Positions 49,027-59,074 are shown, counted from the stretch's first letter. The stretch: DNA of 64,000 nucleotides from Pseudoduganella ginsengisoli (GCF_009720865.1 NZ_WNLA01000014.1:62001-126000); one strand, 5' to 3'. Notes: a model not told the origin generated them from the sequence alone. Program-made: numbers and translations.

Positions 49027-49071
49027 CGCTTTGCTGCTAAAAACGCATCAGATATGGCATCAACGATGCGA

Positions 49072-49692
49072 TCAACCGCGGCTGGTCAGCACTTTGTCGA
49101 TCAAGCCGTATTCGGCTGCCTCTTCCGCGGACAGGAAACGGTCACGGTCGGTATCCTTGGCGATCTGTTCGACCGTCTGGCCCGTGCGCTCCGCCATGAT
49201 TTGATTCAGGCGGTGGCGCAAGTACAGGATTTCCTTGGCCTGGATTTCAATGTCCGACGCCATGCCCTGCGAACCGCCGGATGGCTGGTGAATCATGATG
49301 CGCGAATTTGGCAGCGAGAAACGCTTGCCTTTTTCGCCAGCCGCCAGCAGGAAGGCGCCCATCGATGCGGCCAGGCCGGTGCACAGCGTGGAGACGTTGG
49401 GCTTGATGAACTGCATCGTGTCATAAATTGCCAGGCCCGCAGACACGGAACCGCCCGGCGAATTGATGTAGAGCGAGATATCCTTGTCCGGGTTTTCGCT
49501 TTCCAGGAACAGCAGCTGGGCCACGATCAGGTTGGCCATCTGGTCATTGACCGGGCCAACCAGGAAGATCACGCGCTCTTTCAGCAAACGCGAGTAGATA
49601 TCGTACGAACGCTCGCCGCGGCCGCTTTGTTCAATCACCATCGGCACCAGGCCGAGCATTTCAGTGTCGAGTGCCGGATTACGGTTCATCAT
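49072..49692 (-). CDS. clpP: ATP-dependent Clp protease proteolytic subunit ClpP
   Basis: Barrel-forming serine peptidase, 206 residues. The catalytic triad is Ser in GLAASMGAFLL, His in SRIMIHQPSGG and Asp in KDTDRDRFLS. The processed N-terminus would begin near LGLVPMVIEQ. It follows tig (67-base gap) on the minus strand in the classic order tig-clpP-clpX-lon. Confidence 0.98.
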   Translation of the reverse strand: MMNRNPALDTEMLGLVPMVIEQSGRGERSYDIYSRLLKERVIFLVGPVNDQMANLIVAQLLFLESENPDKDISLYINSPGGSVSAGLAIYDTMQFIKPNVSTLCTGLAASMGAFLLAAGEKGKRFSLPNSRIMIHQPSGGSQGMASDIEIQAKEILYLRHRLNQIMAERTGQTVEQIAKDTDRDRFLSAEEAAEYGLIDKVLTSRG

Positions 49693-49759
49693 TCAATGTT
49701 TTCCTTGTGAAGCAGCCGGCGCCCTGCCCTCTTTCAAAGGCCGGACGCCTGACGCTGGA

Positions 49760-51100
49760 TTACGCTTGCGCGTTGCTTCCCATCAATTCGTCAAAGGCAA
49801 CTTCCTTCGACGTATTTTTCGACAGGCCCAAAACGAAGTTAACGACGTTTTCTTCCAATACAAGGGCTTCAACTTCAGCAATGCGGCGGCGATCGCTGTA
49901 GTAGTACTTCAGCACTTCACGTGGATCTTCGTACGATTGTGCGAAGTCTTCGATTTGTGCTTTGACTTGCTCAGGCTCGGCTTGCAGGTTGTTTTGTGCA
50001 ACCAGCGCGTTCAGGATCAGGCCCAGGCGTACGCGCTGTTCTGCTTTTTCCTTGAACAGTTCTGGCGGGAATGGCACGTCTTTCACGTTCATGCCGCGTT
50101 GCGCCATGTCTTGACGGGTCATTTCAGCCAGACGCTGCGTGTCTTGCTCGATCAGCGCGTTCGGCACTTCCAGGGTAGCGGTTTTCACCAGCGCCTGCAT
50201 CACGGCTTCCTTGTTGCGTGCTTTCACACGGCCGCGCACTTCACGCTCCAGGTTGACCTTGATGTCTTCGCGCATTTTAGCCAGGTCGCCATCCGCCACG
50301 CCCAGCGATTTGGCGAATTCAGCGTCGACTTCCGGCAAGTGCGCCCATTCCAGCTTTTTCAGCGTGATGGTGAATTGCGCGGTTTTGCCGGCCACGTCTT
50401 TGCCATGGTAGTCTTCTGGGAAGGCCAGGTCGAACGTCTTGGATTCGCCCACTTTCAGGCCAACGGTAGCGGCTTCGAATTCTGGCAGCATGCGGCCTTC
50501 ACCCAGCACGAACACGAAGTCGTCAGCTTTGCCGCCGGCAAATTCAACGCCGTCGATCGAACCAACGAAGTCTACGGTCACGCGGTCGCCGTTGGCAGCG
50601 ATGGCTTCGCCGCCGTCGCCGTGTTCGCCGGCTTCGCCTTTGGTGTGGAAGTGCACGCGCTGTTTGCGCAGGATTTCGATGGTCTTGTCGATTTCAACGT
50701 CGGTGACTTCGGCTTTGACGGTCTCGATTTCCACGGTGGTCAGGTCACCGATTTCCACTTCCGGATACACTTCGAAGGTGGCGTCGAACGACAGCGTGCC
50801 TTCTGGCGCGTCGTTCTTAGGTTCGATACGTGGGAAGCCTGCCACGCGCAGTTGATTTTCGTTGGCGGCATCGTTGAATGCGCGGCCGACTTTATCGTTC
50901 AGCACTTCGGTTTCGATTTGGTAACCGTATTGTGCTGCGACCATTTTCAGGGGCACTTTGCCAGGACGGAAGCCTGGTGCTTTAGCCGATTTGGCTTGCA
51001 CTTTCAGGCGCTTCTCCACTTCCGTGCGGACGTCGGTCAGCGGGAAGGAGATCGTGATACGACGTTCGAGTTTGCCCAGGTTTTCGACTGCAGTTGCCAT
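49760..51100 (-). CDS. tig: Trigger factor
   Basis: Ribosome-associated chaperone and prolyl isomerase; 446 residues. The ATG at 51100 starts MATAVENLGKLERRI; the frame runs further up into a tRNA gene, so that start is rejected. The ribosome-binding loop GFRPGKVP is near 45-52, the FKBP-type domain (about 155-240) has GDRVTVDFVGSIDG and MLPEFEAATVGLKVGE, and the C-terminal arms are helical. tRNA-Leu lies 33 bases upstream on the same strand, so they may share a transcript. Confidence 0.97.
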   Translation of the reverse strand: MATAVENLGKLERRITISFPLTDVRTEVEKRLKVQAKSAKAPGFRPGKVPLKMVAAQYGYQIETEVLNDKVGRAFNDAANENQLRVAGFPRIEPKNDAPEGTLSFDATFEVYPEVEIGDLTTVEIETVKAEVTDVEIDKTIEILRKQRVHFHTKGEAGEHGDGGEAIAANGDRVTVDFVGSIDGVEFAGGKADDFVFVLGEGRMLPEFEAATVGLKVGESKTFDLAFPEDYHGKDVAGKTAQFTITLKKLEWAHLPEVDAEFAKSLGVADGDLAKMREDIKVNLEREVRGRVKARNKEAVMQALVKTATLEVPNALIEQDTQRLAEMTRQDMAQRGMNVKDVPFPPELFKEKAEQRVRLGLILNALVAQNNLQAEPEQVKAQIEDFAQSYEDPREVLKYYYSDRRRIAEVEALVLEENVVNFVLGLSKNTSKEVAFDELMGSNAQA

Positions 51101-51133
51101 GTAAAAATCGTCCAAAAAATGTAAAGAATACTG

Positions 51134-51220
51134 TGGTGCGAGGAGGGGGACTCGAACCCCCACACCATTGCTGGCGTCAGGACCTAAACCTGGTGCGTCT
51201 ACCAATTTCGCCATCCTCGC
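51134..51220 (-). tRNA. tRNA-Leu (TAG)
   Basis: 87 nt with encoded CCA and the long variable arm of class II tRNAs. Acceptor GCGAGGA, anticodon loop TTTAGGT (TAG). It is directly upstream of tig. Confidence 0.97.
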
Positions 51221-51266
51221 GGCGTATTTGTACAAAAGCAAAGGGCGACCCGACTTTCTATTGAAA

Positions 51267-51287
51267 ACGGGGTCACCCTTACCCCGT
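51267..51287 (-). terminator. Terminator between RND operon and tRNA-Leu
   Basis: On the minus strand ACGGGGT, AAGGGTG, ACCCCGT, TTTTC. It probably ends the efflux transcript (permease stop at 51424). The rest of the 203-base gap shows nothing else clear. Confidence 0.65.
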
Positions 51288-51423
51288 CAAAACGGGGGCT
51301 TTCAACTTCAACGCGGTATTTTACTGTTTTTGCCGGAATGTGGAAGGGCTTTTTTAGCTTTACCACAACATTTACACAGCAATTGCTTGAAAATTTTTCC
51401 GGATATGCATTCCTCAATGGCCA

Positions 51424-54400
51424 TCAAGTCTTGTGCACCGGTTTTTTAACCCGGAACCATGCCGCATACAGCGCCGGCAAGAACAGCAACGTCAATGCCG
51501 TGGCAAGAATCAGCCCGCCCATAATCGCCACTGCCATCGGCCCCCAGAAGACTGAGCGCGACAACGGAATCATGGCCAGCGCCGCGGCTGCCGCCGTCAA
51601 GACAATCGGACGGCAGCGCCGCACCGCCGCCTCGACCACGGCATCCCACGGTTCGACACCCTGGGCAATATCCTGTTCGATCTGGTCCACGAGAATCACG
51701 GAATTGCGGATGATCATGCCGAACAGCGCAATCACGCCCAGGTTGGCCACGAAGCCCAGCGGCCGGTCCATGATCAGCAGTGCGCCGGCCGCACCGGCAA
51801 TCCCCAGCGGCCCCGTCAGGAACACCATCAGCGACCGTTTAAAGCTGTGCAGCTGCAGCATCAGCAGCGTGAAGATAATGAACACGGCCAGCGGCAAGTT
51901 GGCGGCAATCGACGCTTCAGCAGCGCCTGTATCGGCTGCCGCCCCTTTGACGGTGATACGGTAGCCGGCCGGCATGCGTTTTTTCAACTCTTCCAGCTTG
52001 GGCATGATTTGCCCGGACACGGTCGGCCCCTGAATGCCATCAACCACGTCGGACTGCACGGTAATGGCCCATTCCCTGCCCTCGCGCCACACGACGCCCG
52101 GTTCCCACGTGAAATGCACGCGCGCCACCTGGCTGATGGGAATCGAGCGGCCGGACGCGGTCGGCAAGTTGGTATCTTGCAGCGCCTGCATTGTGGCGCG
52201 CTCATCCACGGGCTGGCGCGCCACGATGTCAATCAGGCGATTGCCTTCGCGGAACTGGCCGATGGTCGTGCCGGACAGAATCGTATTCGCGGAGCGCATC
52301 ACGGTTTGCGTGGTGATGCCCAGCGCCCGCATCTTGTCCTGGTCCAGGTCCAGGCGCCACGCCTTGATCGACTCATTCCAGTTATCGTTGACGCCGACCG
52401 TATTCGGGTTGGCGCGCATGATGTCCTTGACGTCGTCCGCCAGCGCCCGCACTTGCGCGACTTCCGGACCGGACACCCGGAACATCACCGGGTATGGCAC
52501 CGGCGGGCCATTTGGCAACAGCTTGACGCGGCCGCGCACTTCCGGGAAATCCGTCTTGAACAGCGCAGTGATTTTCTTGCGGATCGCTTCGCGCGCTTTT
52601 AAATCTTTGGCCAGCACCACCATTTGCGATACGTTCGACTGCGGGAAAATCTGGTCCAGCGGCAAATAGAAACGGGGACTGCCCGTGCCGACGTAGCTGG
52701 TGATGCTGGCCACGCCGTCATATTTACCCACGATGCCTTCAAATTTCTTGACCAGCCCTTCATTCAACTGGAACGACGACCCTTCCGGCGTCCACATTTC
52801 CACCATCAATTCCGGCCGGCTGGAATCCGGGAAGAATTGCTTTTCAATGAATTTAAAGCCATAAATACCCAGCGCAAAAATGCCCAGGGTGGCGGCAATC
52901 GTCACCATGCGCCACTCGACGCACCAGTTCACCAGCTTGCGGAATTTGCGGTAGCCGGGCGTGTCGAACAATTCATGGTGGCCATCCGCATGCGGCTGCA
53001 CGCGCAACAGCACGTAGCCGATATACGGCGTGAAAATCACGGCGACAAACCAGGAAATCACGAGCGCCAGCGCATTGACGGAAAACAGCGTGAACGTATA
53101 TTCGCCCGCCATGGATTTGGCCAGCCCGATCGGCAGGAAGCCCGCCACGGTAATCAACGTTCCCGTCAGCATCGGCATGGCCGTCGACGTGTAGGCGGCA
53201 ATGGCGGCGTCAAAGCGCGAGTGCCCTTCTTCCATTTTGCGCACCATCATTTCCACGGCAATGATGGCGTCATCGACCAACAACCCCAGCGCAATGATCA
53301 GCGCACCCAGCGAAATCTTGTGCAAGTCGATGTCGAGGATGTGCATGAACAGGAACGTCACGGCCAGCACCAGCGGGATGGTCAGCGCCACCACCAGGCC
53401 GGGGCGCGCATCGAGCCGCAGCTTGGGTTTGCTGTGCAGGCCCAGCGACAGGAAGCTGACGGCCAGCACGATCAGGATGGCTTCCACCAGCGTGTGGACG
53501 AATTCACCGACGGACGCCGACACGGCGGCAGGCTGGTTGGCCACGCGCTCCAGGTTAATGCCGACCGGCAGCTTGCCGCGCATTTCCTCCGCGGCAATTT
53601 CCATCGCCTTGCCCATCTTGATGATGTTGCCGCCCTTTTCCATCGACACGGCCAAGCCGATGACTTCCTTGCCGTTGTAGCGCATCTTGTCTTGCGGCGG
53701 ATCCTGGTAAGCGCGCTCGATGGTGGCGAAATCGCCCAGGCGGAATGTCGTGCCATTGGCATGCAATTCCATCCTTTCCAGGTCTTTGACAGTTTTCAGC
53801 GCGCCGGACACGCGCACTTGCAGGTTTTCCAGCGGCGTCACCAGCACGCCGGCTGATTCCACCGTGTTTTGCGCGGCAATCTGGCCGACAATGGCTTCAA
53901 ACGGCAGGCCCAAGGTGGCGAACTTTTTGTGGGAAAAGATAATGTTGATCTTTTCATCCTGCACGCCCAGCAAGTCGACTTTCGCCACTTGCGGCACGGC
54001 CAGCAGGCGCTGGCGCACAAAGTCTGCGTAATCCTTCAGCTCCGCATACGTAAAACCATCGGCCGACAGCGCAAAGATGGAACCGAACGTATCACCGAAC
54101 TCATCGTTGAAGAACGGGCCCAGCACGCCTTGCGGCAACGTATACCGGATATCGCCCAGCTTCTTGCGCACCTGGTACCAGGCGGCCGGCGTATCCTTGG
54201 CGGGCGCTGATTCGCGCAGGCGCAAGATGATCGTGGTTTCGCCCGGCTTCGAATAGCTGCTGATTTCATCGATGTATGGCGTTTCCTGCAGCTTTTTTTC
54301 CAGCTTGTCGGTGACTTGCTCGGCCATTTGCAGCGCCGTCGCCCCTGGCCAGATGGCGCGCACCACCATGCCGCGGAACGTGAATGGCGGGTCTTCGTCC

Positions 54401-54513
54401 TGGCCCAGGTTGGTATAACTGAGCATGCCGCCGATCAGCAGCACGGCCATCAGGTAGCGGGTCAGCGGAATATGCTCCAGCGCCCACCGGGAAAGGTTAA
54501 AGCCGCCTTTCAT
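51424..54513 (-). CDS. RND family efflux permease
   Basis: Proton-driven inner-membrane pump of the AcrB/HAE1-related group, 1029 residues, with twelve membrane helices and two large periplasmic loops. It opens SRWALEHIPLTRYLMAVLL. The proton-relay Asp pair is in GLLVDDAIIAVEMMVRKMEEG (helix 4). The helix-10 region reads FGMIIRNSVILVDQIEQD, with Arg-Asn where AcrB has Lys-Asn. The subgroup resembles pumps listed as multidrug or organic solvent exporters. It overlaps the adaptor gene by four bases; no outer-membrane channel gene is in the window. Confidence 0.93.
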   Translation of the reverse strand: MKGGFNLSRWALEHIPLTRYLMAVLLIGGMLSYTNLGQDEDPPFTFRGMVVRAIWPGATALQMAEQVTDKLEKKLQETPYIDEISSYSKPGETTIILRLRESAPAKDTPAAWYQVRKKLGDIRYTLPQGVLGPFFNDEFGDTFGSIFALSADGFTYAELKDYADFVRQRLLAVPQVAKVDLLGVQDEKINIIFSHKKFATLGLPFEAIVGQIAAQNTVESAGVLVTPLENLQVRVSGALKTVKDLERMELHANGTTFRLGDFATIERAYQDPPQDKMRYNGKEVIGLAVSMEKGGNIIKMGKAMEIAAEEMRGKLPVGINLERVANQPAAVSASVGEFVHTLVEAILIVLAVSFLSLGLHSKPKLRLDARPGLVVALTIPLVLAVTFLFMHILDIDLHKISLGALIIALGLLVDDAIIAVEMMVRKMEEGHSRFDAAIAAYTSTAMPMLTGTLITVAGFLPIGLAKSMAGEYTFTLFSVNALALVISWFVAVIFTPYIGYVLLRVQPHADGHHELFDTPGYRKFRKLVNWCVEWRMVTIAATLGIFALGIYGFKFIEKQFFPDSSRPELMVEMWTPEGSSFQLNEGLVKKFEGIVGKYDGVASITSYVGTGSPRFYLPLDQIFPQSNVSQMVVLAKDLKAREAIRKKITALFKTDFPEVRGRVKLLPNGPPVPYPVMFRVSGPEVAQVRALADDVKDIMRANPNTVGVNDNWNESIKAWRLDLDQDKMRALGITTQTVMRSANTILSGTTIGQFREGNRLIDIVARQPVDERATMQALQDTNLPTASGRSIPISQVARVHFTWEPGVVWREGREWAITVQSDVVDGIQGPTVSGQIMPKLEELKKRMPAGYRITVKGAAADTGAAEASIAANLPLAVFIIFTLLMLQLHSFKRSLMVFLTGPLGIAGAAGALLIMDRPLGFVANLGVIALFGMIIRNSVILVDQIEQDIAQGVEPWDAVVEAAVRRCRPIVLTAAAAALAMIPLSRSVFWGPMAVAIMGGLILATALTLLFLPALYAAWFRVKKPVHKT

Positions 54514-55670
54514 TTGGCGGCTCCGCTGGCGGAGGCGCTGGCGGCGGCTTTAGCCGGCGCGGCGGGCGGCGCTTTTTCACCGCCCAGTATCGTGACTTTC
54601 TGCCCTGGCTTGAGCTGGTTGACTCCGGCCGTGACCACCACCTGCCCCGGTTTCAAGCCGCCTTTCAGTACCATTTCATTGCCGGACACGCCGCCGGGCT
54701 GGACCGGCACCAGGCGCACCGTACCGTTTTCCACCACCCACACGGACGTGGCGCCGCGCTCATAGAACAGGGCCGACAGCGGCACGTGGATCAGCGCTTC
54801 CGGCGTTTTCGACGCAAACGCCACGTACGCCGTCATGCCCAGTTTCGCGTCCGGCAAGCTGTCAGGAATCGTCACCTTGAACGGATACGTGCGCGTGACG
54901 GGGTCGGCCGCAGGCGACACTTCGCGCACCTTGCCTTGCGCGACCTGGTCAGGATGGGCCCACAGGCGCACGCGCACGTCGGACACGCCGCGCAATGCAT
55001 CGACCTTGTCTTCCGGCACGCCGATGACGATTTCTTTTTCGCCCGATTTCGCCAGTTGCACGACGGGCGTGCCGGGCGCGACGACCGTGCCGACGTCCGC
55101 ATTCACGGCTGTCACGACACCGTCGACGTCGGCCACCAATGTTGTATACGCCGCCTGGTTGGCCTGCCCCTTCAGCGCTGCGCGCGCCGCATCCACGTTG
55201 GCTTGCGCTGCCTTGAACGCCACATCCTTGCTGTCGCGCAAGGTCTGGCTGACATAGTTTTGCGCCATCAGCTCTTGATAGCGCTTCAGTTCCGCCTTGG
55301 CGAAATCACGCTGCGTCTCCGCCGCCCGCAGCGCCGCTTGCGCCTGGGCTTCCGCCAGCTGCAAATCCTGCGGATCCAGGCGCATCAGCGGCTGGCCCTT
55401 CTTGACCACGGCCCCGGCATCAACCAGCCGCGCGACGATTTTGCCGCCCACTCGGAACCCCAGGCGCGATTCCACGCGGGCCCGCACGTCGCCGGCAAAT
55501 TCCGACAGCAAATCAATATCGCTGGCGCGCACTTGCTGCGCGCGCACCGGGCGGATGTCTTCGGATTTTTCTTCCGTTTGATGGCAGCCGGCCAGCGCCA
55601 GCGCGGCGGCAACGCTGGCTGCGAGCATGGTCAAACGGGATGCGGGGCGGAGGGAATGCAGTGGAGACAC
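54510..55670 (-). CDS. RND efflux periplasmic adaptor (membrane fusion lipoprotein)
   Basis: Links the RND pump to an outer-membrane channel; 386 residues from the GTG at 55670, which has AAAGGA seven bases upstream. The signal peptide ends in the lipobox LALAGC, so it is probably a lipoprotein. A barrel-sandwich hybrid segment (GGKIVARLVDAGAVVKKGQP), a coiled-coil hairpin (about 105-165, rich in Ala/Gln/Lys) and the beta-barrel domain follow. The C-terminal tail is Ala/Ser/Pro-rich. An ATG at 55751 is in frame but gives a poorer signal sequence. Confidence 0.9.
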   Translation of the reverse strand: MSPLHSLRPASRLTMLAASVAAALALAGCHQTEEKSEDIRPVRAQQVRASDIDLLSEFAGDVRARVESRLGFRVGGKIVARLVDAGAVVKKGQPLMRLDPQDLQLAEAQAQAALRAAETQRDFAKAELKRYQELMAQNYVSQTLRDSKDVAFKAAQANVDAARAALKGQANQAAYTTLVADVDGVVTAVNADVGTVVAPGTPVVQLAKSGEKEIVIGVPEDKVDALRGVSDVRVRLWAHPDQVAQGKVREVSPAADPVTRTYPFKVTIPDSLPDAKLGMTAYVAFASKTPEALIHVPLSALFYERGATSVWVVENGTVRLVPVQPGGVSGNEMVLKGGLKPGQVVVTAGVNQLKPGQKVTILGGEKAPPAAPAKAAASASASGAAK

Positions 55671-55836
55671 GGTGTTGTCCTTTATTGTATTGCCGGGGCC
55701 GCCGATGCCTTCATTGCAGCATTGTCGTCCAGGCACTATGATGCCGGTCAAGAGAATGACTTTCCGTCAATCAAAAATTATATGCCTAGTCGTTCCGAAT
55801 GCAAATGACTTTCGCGTCATTTAGTTGTTAGCCTCT

Positions 55837-56691
55837 ATGCCAGTCGACCATTACGAGAATTTTCCCGTTGCTTCCATCCTGCTGCCCCGCCGCCTCGTGC
55901 CGGCAGTGGAAGCCATTTATGCCTTTGCCCGCAGCGCCGATGACTTGGCCGATGAAGGCGACGCGACGCCTGACGAAAGGCTGGCCGCACTGGCGCTGTA
56001 TGAACAGCAATTGCAGCGCATTGCCCGCAATGACGCGGGATTGCCGCCGATGTTCGAGCGGCTGGCCGGCGTCATCCGCGATCACCAGCTGCCGATGGCG
56101 CCTTTCCACGACTTGCTGTCGGCCTTCCAGCAAGACGTCGTCGTGCAGCGCTACCGCACTTACGGCGACTTGCTGGATTACTGCGCCCGCTCCGCCAATC
56201 CTGTCGGCTTGCTGATGCTGTCGCTGTATAAAGAAGCCAGTGACGACAATGTACGGGACTCGGACGCGATTTGTTCCGCCCTGCAAATCATTAATTTCCT
56301 GCAAGACGTCGCCATAGACTTGCACAAGGAGCGGATTTATTTGCCGCTGGAAGATTTGACGCGCTTTGCTGTATCGCCCGCGCAACTGGGGCACACGGAC
56401 GGCCAGGCCAAATGGCGCAATTTAATGAAATTCGAAGTGGCGCGGGTGCGGGAATTGATGTTAACCGGCGCCCCGCTGGCGCTGCGCCTGCCGGGACGCA
56501 TCGGTTTCGAATTGCGCATGGTGGTGCAAGGCGGCTTGCGCATCCTGGAAGCCATAGAAGAAGTCGATTATGACGTGTTCCGCCACCGTCCGAAGCTGGG
56601 CAAAATGGACTGGCTGAAAGTGATGTGGCGTGCATTGACCATGCGCAGGCAGTTGAAAAAGCTCGCAATAGCGGCGCATCGCTTAGAATAG
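55837..56691 (+). CDS. hpnC: Squalene synthase HpnC (hydroxysqualene synthase)
   Basis: Second enzyme of the three-step bacterial squalene route; it turns presqualene diphosphate into hydroxysqualene. 284 residues. It starts MPVDHYENFPVASILLPRRL, as other HpnC proteins do. The two Asp-rich motifs are present in altered form: ARSADDLADEG in the first and NFLQDVAIDLHKERIYLP in the second. The frame opens four codons earlier with TTG, which is less likely. hpnD and hpnE follow in the same direction, giving hpnCDE. Confidence 0.93.
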   Translation: MPVDHYENFPVASILLPRRLVPAVEAIYAFARSADDLADEGDATPDERLAALALYEQQLQRIARNDAGLPPMFERLAGVIRDHQLPMAPFHDLLSAFQQDVVVQRYRTYGDLLDYCARSANPVGLLMLSLYKEASDDNVRDSDAICSALQIINFLQDVAIDLHKERIYLPLEDLTRFAVSPAQLGHTDGQAKWRNLMKFEVARVRELMLTGAPLALRLPGRIGFELRMVVQGGLRILEAIEEVDYDVFRHRPKLGKMDWLKVMWRALTMRRQLKKLAIAAHRLE

Positions 56692-56767
56692 CGGCTTTTT
56701 TGAGATCACTGGGTGCCGGGCCTTCAGGCCGGGCATCCACAAATCATCAACACTTTTGCCTCTCGAA

Positions 56768-57601
56768 ATGTCTCCTGACGAATACTGCCAGCAGAAAGCC
56801 GCCGCCAGCGGGTCCAGTTTCTATTACAGCTTCCTGTTCCTGCCCGTGGAACGGCGCCGCGCCATTATGGCGCTGTATGCTTTTTGCCGCGAAGTGGATG
56901 ACACCGTGGATGAATGCACGGATGAAGGAGTGGCGCGCGTGAAACTGGATTGGTGGCGCAAGGAAATCGCCGGCATGTACCAGGGCAGTATGAATCACCC
57001 GGTCACGCAGGCACTGGCGCCGCATTTGCAGACGTACCAGCTGAAACAGGAGCATTTGCAGGCCATTATCGATGGCATGGAAATGGATTTAAACCAGACC
57101 CGTTATCTGGATTATCCCGGCTTGAAAAAATATTGCTGGCACGTGGCCAGCGTGGTCGGCATTTTATCGGCCAGTATTTTTGGCGCGACCAGGCCGGAAA
57201 CGCTGCAATATGCTGAAAAGTTAGGCTTGGCATTCCAGCTGACGAATATCATCCGCGACGTGGGTGAAGATGCCCGTAAAGGCCGCATTTATTTGCCCGT
57301 CAACGAATTACAGCAATTTAATGTGACGGCAGCGGATTTGCTGAATGCCCGCCACAGTGAAAACTTTGAAAAGCTGATGCGCTTCCAGGCAGAGCGCGCG
57401 CAGCAAATGTATGACGAAGCGTTTGCCTTGTTGCCGGCTGAGGACCGCCGCGCCCAGCGTCCCGGCCTGATCATGGCGGCGATTTACCGCACGTTGCTGA
57501 CGGAAATCCAGGACGACGGTTTCCACGTGCTGAACCAGCGCATTTCGCTGACGCCGATCCGCAAACTGTGGCTGGCATGGAAAACCTATATCCGTGGCTG
57601 A
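56768..57601 (+). CDS. hpnD: Presqualene diphosphate synthase HpnD
   Basis: Condenses two farnesyl diphosphates to presqualene diphosphate; 277 residues from ATG 56768 (MSPDEYCQQKAAASGSSFYY). Motifs: REVDDTVDECTDE, the first Asp-rich site, and NIIRDVGEDARKGRIYLP, the second, both in the canonical DxxxD form. The TTG four codons upstream is in frame but lacks a ribosome binding site. It lies 77 bases after hpnC. Confidence 0.93.
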   Translation: MSPDEYCQQKAAASGSSFYYSFLFLPVERRRAIMALYAFCREVDDTVDECTDEGVARVKLDWWRKEIAGMYQGSMNHPVTQALAPHLQTYQLKQEHLQAIIDGMEMDLNQTRYLDYPGLKKYCWHVASVVGILSASIFGATRPETLQYAEKLGLAFQLTNIIRDVGEDARKGRIYLPVNELQQFNVTAADLLNARHSENFEKLMRFQAERAQQMYDEAFALLPAEDRRAQRPGLIMAAIYRTLLTEIQDDGFHVLNQRISLTPIRKLWLAWKTYIRG

Positions 57602-57622
57602 TCTGCGCGGCGTTACTTATAT

Positions 57623-57682
57623 GCAAAAAAGTCCCAGGGACTTAAATTCCGCTTGGAAAAAAGGCGCCAGGGACTTTTTTGC
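57623..57682. repeat. 13-bp inverted repeat between hpnD and hpnE
   Basis: GCAAAAAAGTCCC (57623-57635) and its perfect inverse GGGACTTTTTTGC (57670-57682), 34 bases apart. CCAGGGACTT is also repeated directly inside. In the transcript it forms a stem ending in U's, so it may be a weak terminator or attenuator ahead of hpnE. Confidence 0.6.
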
Positions 57683-57703
57683 TAGCCGGCAAAGGAGCTG
57701 CCC

Positions 57704-59074
57704 ATGAGCGTGCGGCGTGTTGCCGTCATTGGCGCCGGCTGGGCTGGCTGCGCAGCCGCAGTGGAACTGGCTTCGCGCGGTATGCATGTGACCTTGCTGG
57801 AGTCGGCCCGCACACTTGGCGGCCGCGCGCGCCGCGTGGAGATTGACGGGCGGAATGTGGATAACGGCCAGCACATCATGCTGGGCGCCTACCGCGACAC
57901 CCTGAAGCTGCTGCGCAAGGTCGGCGCCGATATCCCGTCCGCCGTGCTCAACGTGCCGCTGCAAATGCGCTATGCCCCCGGCGCAGGCGGCATGGATTTC
58001 ATTGCCCCACGCCTGCCCGCCCCGTTCCACCTGCTGGGCGCGCTGCTGCGCGCCACCGGGTTGCAGCGCGAAGACAAACTCAGCCTGGCGCGATTTTCCA
58101 CCACGGCCCGCTGGATGGGCTGGCAATTCGACACGGATTGCACGGTCACGGAATTGCTGCACCGTTTCGACCAGACACCGCGCCTGACCACGCTGATGTG
58201 GCGTCCACTGTGCCTGGCCGCGCTGAACACGCCGCCGGAACGCGCTTCTGCCAACGTCTTCCTGGCCGTACTGCGTGACAGCCTGGGCGCCAGCCGCGCC
58301 GCTTCCGACATGCTGGTGCCCAAGGTGGACTTGTCCGCCCTGCTGCCGGACCTGGCAGCGCGCTACGTCACCGAACACGGCGGCACAGTCTACACGGGCG
58401 CCAAAGCCACCGCACTGCTGGCGCAACCCGATGGCGGCTGGCGCGTGCAAGCTTCCGGCGCCGCACTGGGCGACCAGTGGGAACATGGCTACGATGCGGT
58501 CGTGCTGGCCTGCGGCGCGCCCCATGCCGCATCACTGCTGGATGCCGTCACGTGGCAGCCCGAGCCGGCAACGCCTGCCGCCCTGGCTACCCGCCTGCGC
58601 GCCTTCACGTATGAAGCCATCACGACCGTCTACCTGCAGTACGCGCCCGGCGTCCGGCTCGACTTGCCATTTATCGCGCTGATCGATACGCCACCGGCCG
58701 GCCACTGGGGCCAGTTCGTCTTCGACCGCGGCCAGCTCGATGAAAAACAAGCCGGCTTGCTGGCCGTCATCATCAGCGCATCCGGCGAGGCTGCCGCGCT
58801 GGGCCAGGCTGAATTGACCGCAGCCTGCGCCAGGCAACTGGCCGAGGTCCTGCGCCGCCCTGAATTGGCGCAACCGCAATGGGCCCGCGTCATCACGGAA
58901 AAACGCGCGACCTTTGCCTGCGCACCAGCGCTCGACCGTCCCGCCAACGCGACCGGCCTGCCCGGCCTCGTGCTGGCCGGCGACTATACGGCCGGCGAGT
59001 ACCCGGCCACACTGGAGGGAGCCGTCCGCAGCGGCATGGCGGCTGCCTTGGAGTTGCTTAAGCGCAAGAAATGA
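57704..59074 (+). CDS. hpnE: Hydroxysqualene dehydroxylase HpnE (FAD-dependent)
   Basis: Flavoprotein that reduces hydroxysqualene to squalene, 456 residues. N-terminal dinucleotide motif VAVIGAGWAGCAAAVELASRG, GGRARRVEIDGRNVDNGQH typical of the amine oxidase/desaturase superfamily, and the C-terminal FAD site LPGLVLAGDYTAGEYPATLEGAVRSG (quoted in part). It is the third gene of the hpnCDE cluster. No squalene-hopene cyclase gene is visible in the window, so the end product (hopanoid or other) is unproven. Confidence 0.93.
   Translation: MSVRRVAVIGAGWAGCAAAVELASRGMHVTLLESARTLGGRARRVEIDGRNVDNGQHIMLGAYRDTLKLLRKVGADIPSAVLNVPLQMRYAPGAGGMDFIAPRLPAPFHLLGALLRATGLQREDKLSLARFSTTARWMGWQFDTDCTVTELLHRFDQTPRLTTLMWRPLCLAALNTPPERASANVFLAVLRDSLGASRAASDMLVPKVDLSALLPDLAARYVTEHGGTVYTGAKATALLAQPDGGWRVQASGAALGDQWEHGYDAVVLACGAPHAASLLDAVTWQPEPATPAALATRLRAFTYEAITTVYLQYAPGVRLDLPFIALIDTPPAGHWGQFVFDRGQLDEKQAGLLAVIISASGEAAALGQAELTAACARQLAEVLRRPELAQPQWARVITEKRATFACAPALDRPANATGLPGLVLAGDYTAGEYPATLEGAVRSGMAAALELLKRKK

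Noticed and set aside
52624..53856. 410-codon frame opposite the RND permease
   Set aside because: Shadow of the permease: Arg/His/Gln-rich translation with no structure.
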